Assembly (NCBI GenBank): GCA_022072055.1
Contig: JAJVIK010000009.1
Span: 1-64,000 of the forward strand
DNA: 64,000 nt
Origin: a bacterium
Lineage (GTDB): Bacteria > Hinthialibacterota > Hinthialibacteria > OLB16
Direction: 5' to 3'
The notes below the pieces were generated by a model that was not told the DNA's origin, ran no database searches, and saw only the letters and a program-made list of their open reading frames with translations. This document shows, piece by piece, positions 28,152 to 36,164 of this stretch (within the stretch, counting starts at the first letter, position 1; every line of letters begins with the position of its first letter). Made by a program: the position numbers and the translations under genes.

Positions 28152-29449
28152 GTCCCGGCGCCGCCAAGGTTGACCGCGAAGTGACCTTGGTCCACCTCCT
28201 CGAGGTGGTCAAGGGCCACTGGAAGGCCATCGTGGCCGTCGGAGTCCTCACCCTACTTCTCAACGTCGGAGTCTTTCTGGCGCTTCCGGTTGCCTACCAG
28301 GCCGAGTCGTCCATCCTGCTCTCTCGGAGTCGGAGCAAGGCCGAGCCGACCGGAATCGACACCACCTCGGTGGGATCGGATGCCTTCGCCCTCGCGCTCC
28401 AGAGCGGGGAGGTGATGGAGAAGGCCCTCAAGAAGTTCAACCTGGACCAACCTCCTTACGAATATGATGTTCAGGAGCTTCAACAGACCATCAGCATCTG
28501 GGCGCTCCGCCGCGAAAACACCCTCCAAGTCCGAGTTAAACTGAGAAACCTCCAGGAGGGAACCCAGAAGCTCGTCGCGGATATCGCCAACTTCTTCCTG
28601 GAAGAGGCGGACAAGCTCGCCAAGGAACTCCTGAAGCAAGACATCGAGCGCTCCGTGGCGCTCCTGGAGGAGGAGTACAGGCGCTCCGAGCAACGGCTGG
28701 AGGAGTATCGGAAGCACTACCAGGCGGTCAAACTCGGGGCCAAGATCGAAAGCCAGCGCAAGGTCCTCGATTCCCTCGGTTTCGGGCTTTCCAAGCTCAT
28801 GGAACAATTCTCCATCGCCCAGTACGACTACGCCAACAACTCCGCGCTGGTCGAGGCTCTGGATCGCCTCTTGGCTGATGAAAAGGAACTCCTTTCCGTG
28901 CGTCGCGCCCTGGAGGAGGAGCCGGCATTGATGGCCGCCTACGCGGAAAAGGCCGGGGTGGGGGCGAGCTCGCTGTATAGCGCCACTTCAACCGTGCAAG
29001 AGCCGAATGAGGTCTACATCGCCCTGCGCGCCCTCCGTGATGAGGCCCAAGGGAAGATGGCCGGGGCCAAGAACGCTCTTGAGACGCTCCCGGATAAGAT
29101 TCAAGGGTACAAGGATGATCTGGAGGCGACGGAGCGGATCCTCAACGCGAGTGAGGAAGCGGAGCTGTTCTGGAAGGGAAATCTGACCGCCGCTCAACTG
29201 GCCTTCCAGGAGGTCTATGAGCGCCGGGAAGTGGCGGCCATGGCGATTGTGGCCGACCGGCAAGACCTGCTCACCTGGGTTCGAGCCTATCCTCCGCTCC
29301 GACCGACCGGTCTGCCACGTCCCGTGTTGGCCACCGCCTCGGCGGTTCTCGCCATGGCGGTCCTGGCCGTCTTGATCCTGTTGCTGGAGGTCTTCCGGGC
29401 CATCGGAAGTTCAGTAACCGGGGCAGGGAAGGAGTCCGCCAGGGCTTGA
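28148..29449 (+). CDS. Wzz/GumC-type polysaccharide co-polymerase without kinase domain
   Basis: 433 residues. A first membrane helix near 27-50 (AIVAVGVLTLLLNVGVFLAL) and a second near 395-420 (VLATASAVLAMAVLAVLILL) frame a large periplasmic domain rich in coiled coil (170-260 and 300-370). This is the Wzz/PCP topology that sets chain length of exported polysaccharides. No Walker motifs follow TM2, so it is not fused to a BY-kinase. The PNEVYIALRA-type segment before the second coiled coil resembles GumC-like proteins, but the usual Pro-rich motif near TM2 is weak. It closes the exoprotein operon with a four-base overlap to the foldase gene. No glycosyltransferase or Wzy lies nearby. Confidence 0.65.
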   Translation: MSPGAAKVDREVTLVHLLEVVKGHWKAIVAVGVLTLLLNVGVFLALPVAYQAESSILLSRSRSKAEPTGIDTTSVGSDAFALALQSGEVMEKALKKFNLDQPPYEYDVQELQQTISIWALRRENTLQVRVKLRNLQEGTQKLVADIANFFLEEADKLAKELLKQDIERSVALLEEEYRRSEQRLEEYRKHYQAVKLGAKIESQRKVLDSLGFGLSKLMEQFSIAQYDYANNSALVEALDRLLADEKELLSVRRALEEEPALMAAYAEKAGVGASSLYSATSTVQEPNEVYIALRALRDEAQGKMAGAKNALETLPDKIQGYKDDLEATERILNASEEAELFWKGNLTAAQLAFQEVYERREVAAMAIVADRQDLLTWVRAYPPLRPTGLPRPVLATASAVLAMAVLAVLILLLEVFRAIGSSVTGAGKESARA

Positions 29450-29485
29450 GCGGCACGCAACCCTTGAGGGCCGCAAAAAATGGAG

Positions 29486-29513
29486 CAAAGATAGAATGGC
29501 TGGGAGCCGATAA
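29486..29513 (+). promoter_or_regulatory. Sigma-28-like promoter CAAAGATA-N12-GCCGATAA
   Basis: The perfect -10 octamer GCCGATAA at 29506-29513 is preceded after 12 bases by CAAAGATA, five of eight matches to TAAAGTTT. It lies 55 bases upstream of the Cys-rich gene. It shares the 11-mer GGAGCCGATAA with the site at 7179. Confidence 0.5.
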
Positions 29514-29568
29514 TCTCCGGGTGTGAATTGGGTTTGAATTACCCCAAGGGCGAAACAGGAGGATCACA

Positions 29569-30234
29569 ATGAACACGAGGAAATTCCTAGGATGGGCCGT
29601 CATGGGGGTCCTGATGGTTGGCTGTACGGCTTGGGCGGGCGAGCCAGGGGATGCACCCGCGCCGGTCATTGAGAAGAGAACGCGCGAAGTGGCCGCGCCG
29701 GAGCCGGAGTCGCCGATGCCGATGGTGACCCGCGAGGCGCCGGCAGTTGGCGAGCCAAGCAGGGCGTGCTGCACCAAGACCTGCTATCGACCGGTCTGGA
29801 AGACGCGCGATATCACCTGCACCCGTCGGGTTTGCCGCTATCGGGATGAAGTTCGGACCTGCAAGGTCCCGGTGTACCGTCAGGAGCAACGGACCCGCAC
29901 GGTCACCTGCTGGAAGACCGAATGCGAAACTCGGATGCAGCAAGTGACCCAGTGTGTCAATCGGATCGATGAGTGTGGTCGTTGCTGCCCGGAGATGGTG
30001 ACGTGCGAGGTCCCGATCCAGGTTCCTGTCCGGGTCCCCTACGAGGTGGAGCAGGCTTACACGGTCTGCGTGTGCGACTGGGTGGAGAAGGAGTACACGG
30101 TGAAAGTTCCGTATTATGACACCGAGGAGTTCACCTGCACCCAGCAGTACTGCGAGATGGAGCCGTACGAGGTGGAGGTTGCCTGCTGCGTGCCCTGCTG
30201 CAACCCGTGCTGCAACACCTGTTGCGTGAATTGA
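29569..30234 (+). CDS. Exported Cys-rich protein (25 cysteines), VPVYR-repeat type
   Basis: 221 residues with a signal peptide; cleavage near AWA-GEP, or lipid modification at the VGC cysteine. The mature chain has 25 cysteines including six CC pairs and ends CCVPCCNPCCNTCC. Repeated VPVYR/VPYY and RTCxV segments recall the beta-repeat envelope proteins of Planctomycetes. Possible roles are a disulfide-crosslinked surface layer or metal binding; neither is shown. An AGGAGG site lies six bases before the ATG. It is probably a single-gene unit with its own sigma-28-like promoter and a terminator at 30307. Confidence 0.7.
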   Translation: MNTRKFLGWAVMGVLMVGCTAWAGEPGDAPAPVIEKRTREVAAPEPESPMPMVTREAPAVGEPSRACCTKTCYRPVWKTRDITCTRRVCRYRDEVRTCKVPVYRQEQRTRTVTCWKTECETRMQQVTQCVNRIDECGRCCPEMVTCEVPIQVPVRVPYEVEQAYTVCVCDWVEKEYTVKVPYYDTEEFTCTQQYCEMEPYEVEVACCVPCCNPCCNTCCVN

Positions 30235-30298
30235 ATTCCGTCCCATCGGCGGAGTGTGAAACGGCTCGTGGGGTTTCGAGACCCCAAACTGAACGGAA

Positions 30299-31279
30299 TC
30301 AGTCCCCCGCCCCTGTCGAGTACTCCTCGTCAGGGGCGGTTGTCTTTTCCACCCAAGCAAGGCCACCCGCGAGGTTGATGAACAGCGCGGGCCAGGCGAA
30401 CAAATCCCAATCCGCCACCCCCATCGAGGGACACCACACCAACGACCACAGGAAGGTTATCCCGGCTGTCACCAGGAGTCCGCCTTTCCAGCCTTGCCGG
30501 ATCCGATGGCCGAACAGGAGCAACAGCGGAAGGCCAATCGGAAGCGTCCAAAGGTGAAAACCCAGGATCAATTCCAAATGCTCCCACGAAAGAATCCCAT
30601 AGGGGCACAAGGTTCCCTCGCTATCCGAGAGCGAAACAATCCAGCTGAGGCGGAAGAAACCGAACACATTCCCGATCACTAGAAAGAAATCAAAAATCAG
30701 GATGGTTACCGTAAGCGCCAGCAGGGCTTCGGAGAGCCAGCGACGATTCCAGGGGCGCGCCCCCCAGAAAAGACCGGGCCAGATCATCAGGACCATCGGG
30801 TGGAACAAGGTGGAGACTCCCGCAAGCAGCCACACTGGGAGCAGTGGACGGCCCTCCTCGAGGGACTCCTTAAGGAGCGCGAAACACCAGATGGAAAGGG
30901 CATAGGGCCAAGCATAGTTCTCCACATGGCCCACAAACACCAGAACCCCCTTGCTGAGCAGGCAGACCCCCCAAACCCACGGACTCCGGGTGATCCGGAA
31001 CAGCCCCCAAGCAAACACCCCGCCCGCAATGGAGCTTGAAAGAGCAATGGCGTCCCAGGTGGACCATCCGAAATCCTTGAGGGCCATCCAAAGCAGTTTG
31101 TTCACGACAATCACCAGCGGGGCGCGCATGAAGAACTGCCAGGGGTGACCGATCCGGGTCGCCATCTCCTCGGAATCGCCTCCCGGCTGCGACCAGTGTC
31201 GCAATAGGAAGAGCGCGGTTGGGACGACCACAAGGAAGAGAAGGGTCGGAAGAATGTGTCCGCGAAGGGAAATGCGCAT
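30299..31279 (-). CDS. Polytopic membrane protein, GT-C-like
   Basis: 326 residues with about eight to nine predicted membrane helices (for example HILPTLLFLVVVPTALFLL and ALLALTVTILIFDFFLVIG). It is convergent with the Cys-rich gene. Loop features such as FVGHVENYAW and the C-terminal VADWDLFAWPALF resemble uncharacterised GT-C-like membrane proteins, but the diagnostic acidic motif of the first loop is not clear. It could be a lipid-linked sugar transferase or a transporter; no firm function. The start ATG 31279 has only a weak ribosome site. Confidence 0.55.
   Translation of the reverse strand: MRISLRGHILPTLLFLVVVPTALFLLRHWSQPGGDSEEMATRIGHPWQFFMRAPLVIVVNKLLWMALKDFGWSTWDAIALSSSIAGGVFAWGLFRITRSPWVWGVCLLSKGVLVFVGHVENYAWPYALSIWCFALLKESLEEGRPLLPVWLLAGVSTLFHPMVLMIWPGLFWGARPWNRRWLSEALLALTVTILIFDFFLVIGNVFGFFRLSWIVSLSDSEGTLCPYGILSWEHLELILGFHLWTLPIGLPLLLLFGHRIRQGWKGGLLVTAGITFLWSLVWCPSMGVADWDLFAWPALFINLAGGLAWVEKTTAPDEEYSTGAGD
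30307..30348 (+). terminator. Intrinsic terminator for the Cys-rich gene
   Basis: CCGCCCCTG (30307-30315) pairs perfectly with CAGGGGCGG (30331-30339), followed by TTGTCTTTT. The hairpin lies inside the last codons of the convergent membrane-protein gene, so one DNA segment serves both as coding sequence and as terminator. Confidence 0.7.
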
Positions 31280-31438
31280 GGCTCTGGGTGGTTCCCGGCA
31301 GGGAATCAGGTCACTCCCCTTCGTGCATTAGTCCAACGGCAAACCCATACCAGGAACCGCCGGAAACCTCCAGGTGTTTCCCTGTTCCACCCCCTTCTAT
31401 TAACATGCCCCTCAATCTCGAAGGTCCGGGGGCCGCCC

Positions 31439-32410
31439 TTGAACTCGTTTCGCCTTTTCGGATGGAATCCCACCCTGGTGATCGGCCAGTTCGCCGGGCT
31501 CGGGCTGATCTATCTCATCTTCTTCCTGCTCGGGGTTCCCTCCACCTTCTTCAACCTCGACAACACCAAGCTCGTGCTTGTGCAGACCGTGATCGTGGGA
31601 ATCGGGGCCTTGGGTATGACCCTCATCATCATTAGCGGGGGGATCGACCTCTCCGTCGGCTCGGTGATCGCGCTTTCGAGCGTGACCACGGCGCTGGCGT
31701 ACCGTTCCACGGAATCCCTCTCCGTCGCGGTCCCTGTTGGGATCCTGACCGGCGCCGGTTTCGGACTGCTCAACGGCCTCCTGATCGTGCTCCTCCGGAT
31801 TGTCCCCTTCATCGCCACCTTGGGGACGCTCGGAGTGGCCCGCGGCCTGGCCAAGATCGCCGCCCGTGAACAGACCGTGAACCCCCCCGAAAGCGCGCTC
31901 TCGGGGCTGATGACTTTTGAGCGCGGCGGCGCTCCCTGGGAACTTCCTCCCTCGGTCTGGCTCATGTTCGGTCTCGCGCTCCTGGTCGGCTTCATCCTGC
32001 ACTACACCGTCCTCGGGCGATACACCTTCGCCATCGGTTCGAATGAACCCACCGCCCGCCTGTGCGGAGTCCCGGTGGCAGTCTGCAAGGTCGGCCTGTA
32101 CAGTCTCTGCGGCGCTTTCACCGGGGTCTCCGGGGTGCTGATCTTCGGGCAGCTCACGGTCGGCGACCCCACCGTGGCGGTCGGCAAGGAGTTGGACATC
32201 ATCGCCGCCACCGTGATCGGCGGTGGAAGCCTCGCCGGCGGGGAAGGCTCCGTTCTCGGCTCCCTGATCGGGGCCTTCATCATGTCGCTGCTGCGCAGCG
32301 GATGCCTCAAGATGGGCTGGCCGAACCCCGTCCAGGAGATTGTGATCGGTTCGATCATCGTGCTCGCGGTGGCCATCGATCAGCTCCGGCACCGACGATC
32401 CTCCGAGTGA
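31439..32410 (+). CDS. RbsC-type ABC sugar permease (orphan)
   Basis: 323 residues from TTG 31439, the typical length of RbsC/XylH-type permeases, with about eight to ten membrane helices. The GMTLIIISGGIDLSVGSVIAL signature near the third helix and the cytoplasmic coupling loop TFAIGSNEPTARLCGV are intact. It would form the channel of a ribose/xylose-type importer. No ATPase (RbsA), binding protein or kinase gene flanks it, so partners must be elsewhere or it is a remnant of a larger locus. An upstream GTG (31256) would add about 60 residues lying antisense to the neighbouring gene's start and is rejected. The next gene starts five bases after the stop. Confidence 0.8.
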   Translation: MNSFRLFGWNPTLVIGQFAGLGLIYLIFFLLGVPSTFFNLDNTKLVLVQTVIVGIGALGMTLIIISGGIDLSVGSVIALSSVTTALAYRSTESLSVAVPVGILTGAGFGLLNGLLIVLLRIVPFIATLGTLGVARGLAKIAAREQTVNPPESALSGLMTFERGGAPWELPPSVWLMFGLALLVGFILHYTVLGRYTFAIGSNEPTARLCGVPVAVCKVGLYSLCGAFTGVSGVLIFGQLTVGDPTVAVGKELDIIAATVIGGGSLAGGEGSVLGSLIGAFIMSLLRSGCLKMGWPNPVQEIVIGSIIVLAVAIDQLRHRRSSE

Positions 32411-32415
32411 TCCGC

Positions 32416-32679
32416 ATGTCACGGCCCGCTCCTTCCCTTGAGGACCTGCGGAGGATGACTCTCGCCGAGCTCATGGAGCGGTTTCCCCAGTCGATGCCGG
32501 CCCTGTACAAGCATTTCGGCGCTTCCTGCTTTGAGTGTCCCGGCGTGGCTGACGAGACCGTTGAACTGGGCGCGCGGGTTCATCGGGTGGAGGAGGAGTT
32601 TTGGAGAGATCTTCTCGACGCGGTTTCGAGTGGAGAGATTTCCGAAGTCTCGCTTGATTCTTTACCGGGAGAGACCTGA
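32416..32679 (+). CDS. DUF1858 / hybrid-cluster-associated redox-disulfide protein
   Basis: 87 residues. The pattern MTLAELMERFPQSMPALYKH, then FGASCFECPGVADETVE, matches the DUF1858 family, whose CxxC pair often accompanies hybrid-cluster or redox proteins. Here C-F-E-C is intact. Members are small cytosolic helical proteins of poorly defined redox or nitrite-stress roles. It lies five bases after the permease and two bases before the BrnT-like toxin, probably in one transcript by position only. Confidence 0.75.
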   Translation: MSRPAPSLEDLRRMTLAELMERFPQSMPALYKHFGASCFECPGVADETVELGARVHRVEEEFWRDLLDAVSSGEISEVSLDSLPGET

Positions 32680-32681
32680 CT

Positions 32682-32969
32682 GTGTTGAAGATCACGGGGT
32701 TGGTTTGGCTCGAGCAAGTCGTCGAAAAGCTCCGCGTAAAGCATCACGTCACTCCCCACGAGGTCGAGGAAGCGCTAGCCAATTCCCCCCTCTTCCGCTT
32801 CCTTGAAAAGGGGTTACGGCCGGGTGAGAATGTCTATGCGGCCCTTGGTGGGACTGACGCGGGGAGGCCCCCGTTTGTGGTCTTTATCTACACAAAGAAG
32901 AAGAAAGCCCTGATATTATCCGCAAGGAACATGACCCGTGCCGAAAGGAGGCTCCATGAGAACGCGTAG
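32682..32969 (+). CDS. BrnT-like RelE-fold toxin
   Basis: 95 residues from GTG 32682, with GGGAGAG about eight bases upstream. Elements typical of BrnT are present: HHVTPHEVEEALANSP, then ENVYAALGGTDAGRPPFVVF and the end ILSARNMTRAERRLHENA with the SAR...R motif. BrnT toxins are RelE-like ribonucleases neutralised by BrnA. The downstream antitoxin gene overlaps it by 14 bases, matching BrnTA order. Sequence is divergent, so the family name carries some doubt. Confidence 0.7.
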   Translation: MLKITGLVWLEQVVEKLRVKHHVTPHEVEEALANSPLFRFLEKGLRPGENVYAALGGTDAGRPPFVVFIYTKKKKALILSARNMTRAERRLHENA

Positions 32970-33210
32970 GACTCCCATTTCCCAATCCGCCACGCCAATC
33001 GAAATTGGCGAGTTCTGGGACTCGCACGACCTTTCGGATTACTGGTCGGAGACCGCGGAGGCATGTTTTGAGGTCAATCTGGAGGGACGACCGAGCCTCA
33101 TCTCACTTGACCAGGAGCTCTCCAACGGACTCAGGGCTAGGGCAAAGAAGATGGGGATGACCGTGGGTGACCTCCTAAACCAATGGATTCGTGAAAAGCT
33201 CGCGAGCTGA
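32956..33210 (+). CDS. BrnA/CopG-like antitoxin
   Basis: 84 residues from ATG 32956, chosen because AAAGGAGG lies four bases upstream; an earlier in-frame GTG at 32938 lies before this site. The first half holds the FWDSHDLSDYWSETAEACFEV toxin-wrapping segment. The second half, LSNGLRARAKKMGMTVGDLLNQWI, is a ribbon-helix-helix-like DNA-binding region. It would bind the BrnT-like toxin and repress the shared promoter. The ribF gene begins 18 bases downstream. Confidence 0.7.
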   Translation: MRTRRTPISQSATPIEIGEFWDSHDLSDYWSETAEACFEVNLEGRPSLISLDQELSNGLRARAKKMGMTVGDLLNQWIREKLAS

Positions 33211-33228
33211 GACCTCCAACACTCCACG

Positions 33229-34188
33229 ATGACATCCAAATCCCCCCCTTGGGCCGGTCTATCCCTCCCAACCCCCAGCGCCATCGCCCTGGGGCTGTTT
33301 GATGGAGTCCATGTCGGGCATCAGGAGATCCTCCGTCGAACGCTGACCGTCGCGGAGAGGGTATCCCTGCCCGCCGCCGTGTTTTCTTTTCAGAACCATC
33401 CCAAGGCGGTCCTGGGCAACGGTCCCGAGGGGGCGCCGCGCCTGCTCGTTCCTCCGAAACGGCGCGAGGAGCTCCTTCGCGCCTTCGGGATGTCTGAAGT
33501 CCTGATGCCCGAGTTCACTCGCGAATGGGCCGAAACCCCAGCCGAAACCTTCGCGCGCGAATTCCTCGCGGAAACCCTCCGCGTTCGCCATGTGGTCGTG
33601 GGCTTCAACTATTGCTTCGGCAGACGCGCCGAGGGGCGAGCGAGAGATCTCCAGGGATTCGGGGAGCGCCACGGTTTCGGTGTCGAGATTGTCCCGCCCT
33701 TTCTGCTCGACGGCGAGGAAGTGAGCAGCACCCGCATCCGGTTGGCGATTCAGGCCGGAGACCTCGCCTCGGCCAATCGGCTCCTGGGAAGGCCGCACGA
33801 GCTCTCCGGGACCGTGATCCGGGGCGATGGGCGCGGGGTCCGGCTGGGCTATCCCACGGCGAACTTGGCGCCGGATCTCCCACCACTCCTGCCGCCCGGT
33901 GTTTACGCCGTGGAGGTGGAGGGGGCGGAACCCCTCGGCTTCGGTCTTTTCTTCCTCGGTCCCAGGCGCACCTTCGGCGAGGCGGAATCCGTATCCACGG
34001 TCGAGGTCCATATCCTCGATTACGCCGGAGACCTCTACGGTCGCCGACTGAGAATCGGAGTCCTTGGAAGGGTCCGGGGGGCGATGAAATTCACGGGTCC
34101 CGAGGCGCTCATCGAGCAAATCCGCAAAGACCGCGAGGCCTGCGAACCGTTCTTTCAAGAGCGCCTCCCCAAGGTGGGCGCGCGATAG
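33229..34188 (+). CDS. ribF: Bifunctional riboflavin kinase/FAD synthetase
   Basis: Converts riboflavin to FMN and then to FAD in the cytosol. 319 residues, standard for RibF. The N-terminal nucleotidylyltransferase has GLFDGVHVGHQ (22-32; H28 and H31) and EVSSTRIR. The C-terminal kinase has GRGVRLGYPTANL and VEVHILDYAGDLYG. Both activities look intact. It follows the BrnTA-like pair closely and is followed four bases later by a histidine kinase, so transcription is probably shared. Confidence 0.93.
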   Translation: MTSKSPPWAGLSLPTPSAIALGLFDGVHVGHQEILRRTLTVAERVSLPAAVFSFQNHPKAVLGNGPEGAPRLLVPPKRREELLRAFGMSEVLMPEFTREWAETPAETFAREFLAETLRVRHVVVGFNYCFGRRAEGRARDLQGFGERHGFGVEIVPPFLLDGEEVSSTRIRLAIQAGDLASANRLLGRPHELSGTVIRGDGRGVRLGYPTANLAPDLPPLLPPGVYAVEVEGAEPLGFGLFFLGPRRTFGEAESVSTVEVHILDYAGDLYGRRLRIGVLGRVRGAMKFTGPEALIEQIRKDREACEPFFQERLPKVGAR

Positions 34189-34192
34189 AGCC

Positions 34193-35740
34193 ATGGAACA
34201 GATCGAATCCGGAAACACGGCCACCCTCCCCCTGCTCGCCGCCAAGCTTTCACCCCTGGAGCAGGCCAAGGTCATCAACCGGCTGCTGGTGGTGCACCAG
34301 CTCAGCCTTACCCTGCAAACTCAGCTCGACCAGGAGCGACTACTCCGGATCATGCTCTCCGGAATCACCGCCGGAGAGGCGCTCGGCTTCAACCGCGCCC
34401 TGGTGTTCTTGCTGGATGACTCCAAGCAGGTGCTGGAGGGCGCCCTCGGTGTCGGCCCAATCAACGAGGAGGAATGCCGCCATGTCTGGCAGTGCATCGC
34501 CGAGCGCGGTCTCAAACTCTCCGATTTCATCAACGAGTTCGGCCACCTGACCCGCTATCAGACCGCGCAACTCAACATTCGGACCCATTCGATCCAGTGG
34601 AGGGTGGGCGAGATGGACGACCTGTTCACCCGAACACTTGTCGAGCGCGCCTGCTTCCATGTCACCCCGGACCGGTATCACGACTTGATTCCGCCCCCCA
34701 TCGCCGACCTGCTCGAGACCCAGGAACTGGTCACCGCGCCACTGGTGGTCACCGGCAACGCCCTCGGACTGGTCGTGGCGGACAACAAGTTTTCAGGTCG
34801 CCCGATCACCGAACAGGACATCCAGCTGCTTTCGATCATCGCCAACCAGACCGCCGCCGCGCTGGCCCACATCCGCCTCATCAAGGAGCTGGAGCGTTTC
34901 CAGGACCACCTGGAGGAAAAAGTCCGTGAGGCCGTGGCGGAAAAGGATCGCGCCATCGAGGACATGGTCCGCCGCGCCAAGCTTGCCAGCGTGGGCGAAA
35001 TGGCGGTCACCGTGGCGCACGAGATCCGCAATCCACTCACCGCCGTGCGCGGTTTCGCCCAGCGCCTCCATCGCAAGTACCGTGACCCCGAACAAGTCCA
35101 CGCCTACGCCGAGATCATCATCTCCGAGGTGGACCGCCTGAACTCGGTCCTTGGGGATGTCCTCGACTTCGCCCGCAACGTCGATTCGGTCCGCAAGGCG
35201 GTCAACCTGAACGACATCGTCCTTCGCACCATCCACCTGCTGGAGGAGCGTTTCGGCAGCCATCAGGTGATCTGCGAGACCGACCTCGATCCCAGCATCC
35301 CGACCTGCTACTACGATGAGGCCCAATTAACCCAGGTTCTCATCAACCTCATGAAGAATGGCGCCCAAGCGATGAAGGACGGAGGGGTCCTCTTCGTGCG
35401 CACCCAAGCCACCGACACCCACTGCCTTGTGGATGTGACCGACACCGGGGTGGGCATCCCTCCCAAGATCGCCAAGAAGATCTTTGAGCCGTTCTTCACC
35501 ACCAAGACCAAGGGGACCGGCCTTGGTCTGGCCCTTGCCAAGCGAGTGGTCGAGGAGCACGGCGGTGAAATTCGACTTGACAGCGCACCGGGGAAAGGGA
35601 CTACCTTTCGGATCATGCTCCCGATCCGCCTGGAGATCCCGAATGTCGAGGAAGTGATCGAATCCATCGATCACGCCAAACCCCTGGTCGATCCGGATGA
35701 TCCCCTTGGCCGCCAGGGCTGGGCGTGCGAACCTGTATAG
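34193..35740 (+). CDS. GAF-domain sensor histidine kinase
   Basis: 515 residues with no membrane helix, so a cytosolic sensor. A GAF-like domain spans about 45-230, ending PLVVTGNALGLVVADNKFSGRPIT. A coiled coil follows (235-265). The HisKA domain has phospho-acceptor H276 in VAHEIRNPLTAVRGFA. The HATPase domain has N385/N389 in VLINLMKNGAQAM, DTGVGIPP at 417-424, FEPFFTTK and GTGLGLALAK. The fold resembles NtrB/AtoS-type kinases. The adjacent receiver gene 15 bases downstream is the likely partner. The ligand of the GAF domain is unknown. Confidence 0.92.
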   Translation: MEQIESGNTATLPLLAAKLSPLEQAKVINRLLVVHQLSLTLQTQLDQERLLRIMLSGITAGEALGFNRALVFLLDDSKQVLEGALGVGPINEEECRHVWQCIAERGLKLSDFINEFGHLTRYQTAQLNIRTHSIQWRVGEMDDLFTRTLVERACFHVTPDRYHDLIPPPIADLLETQELVTAPLVVTGNALGLVVADNKFSGRPITEQDIQLLSIIANQTAAALAHIRLIKELERFQDHLEEKVREAVAEKDRAIEDMVRRAKLASVGEMAVTVAHEIRNPLTAVRGFAQRLHRKYRDPEQVHAYAEIIISEVDRLNSVLGDVLDFARNVDSVRKAVNLNDIVLRTIHLLEERFGSHQVICETDLDPSIPTCYYDEAQLTQVLINLMKNGAQAMKDGGVLFVRTQATDTHCLVDVTDTGVGIPPKIAKKIFEPFFTTKTKGTGLGLALAKRVVEEHGGEIRLDSAPGKGTTFRIMLPIRLEIPNVEEVIESIDHAKPLVDPDDPLGRQGWACEPV

Positions 35741-35755
35741 CGAAGGGAGCATGAC

Positions 35756-36130
35756 ATGGCCAAGATTCTGATTGTTGATGATGAACCGAACATTCGCCGC
35801 CTCTTTCGGGATGAATTGGAGGAGGAAGGACACACCGTCGACCAGGCGGGGGATGGCGCCGAGGCGCTCGCCGCGGTCGCCAAAACCGATTACCACCTGG
35901 TGCTGCTTGATCTGCGCATGCCCGAGGTGAACGGCATCGAGTTCCTCGAGGAAATTCGTAAGGATCGCCCTCACCTTCCCGTGATTGTCTGCACCGCCGT
36001 GCGGGGAATCGAGTCCGACTACGACCTTTGGGCCAACCAGGTGTCCGCGATTCTGAACAAGCCTGTCGATCTCGATGTTTTGAAAGCCGAGGTTCATCGG
36101 GTCCTTGACGAGAATCCCCAGCCGGCCTGA
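35756..36130 (+). CDS. Single-domain response regulator (receiver only)
   Basis: 124 residues, a CheY/Spo0F-like receiver without output domain. Acidic pair D8/D9 in ILIVDDE, phospho-acceptor D52 in VLLDLRMPEVNG, switch T80 in VIVCTA and K102 in NKPVD are all present. It likely accepts phosphate from the kinase immediately upstream and passes it to another protein or a phosphotransferase, since it cannot bind DNA itself. Confidence 0.92.
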   Translation: MAKILIVDDEPNIRRLFRDELEEEGHTVDQAGDGAEALAAVAKTDYHLVLLDLRMPEVNGIEFLEEIRKDRPHLPVIVCTAVRGIESDYDLWANQVSAILNKPVDLDVLKAEVHRVLDENPQPA

Positions 36131-36164
36131 GGACCACACAGTTTCCCCGGGACCTAGAGATTTC

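Noticed and set aside
25062-29449. A complete type II secretion system.
   Set aside because: Only GspC/PilP-like patterns, a foldase and a Wzz-like protein are present; no secretin, ATPase or pseudopilin is encoded here.
31256-31438. An N-terminal extension of the permease from GTG 31256.
   Set aside because: It would run antisense to the start of the neighbouring membrane-protein gene, has no RbsC-like content, and TTG 31439 gives the normal length.
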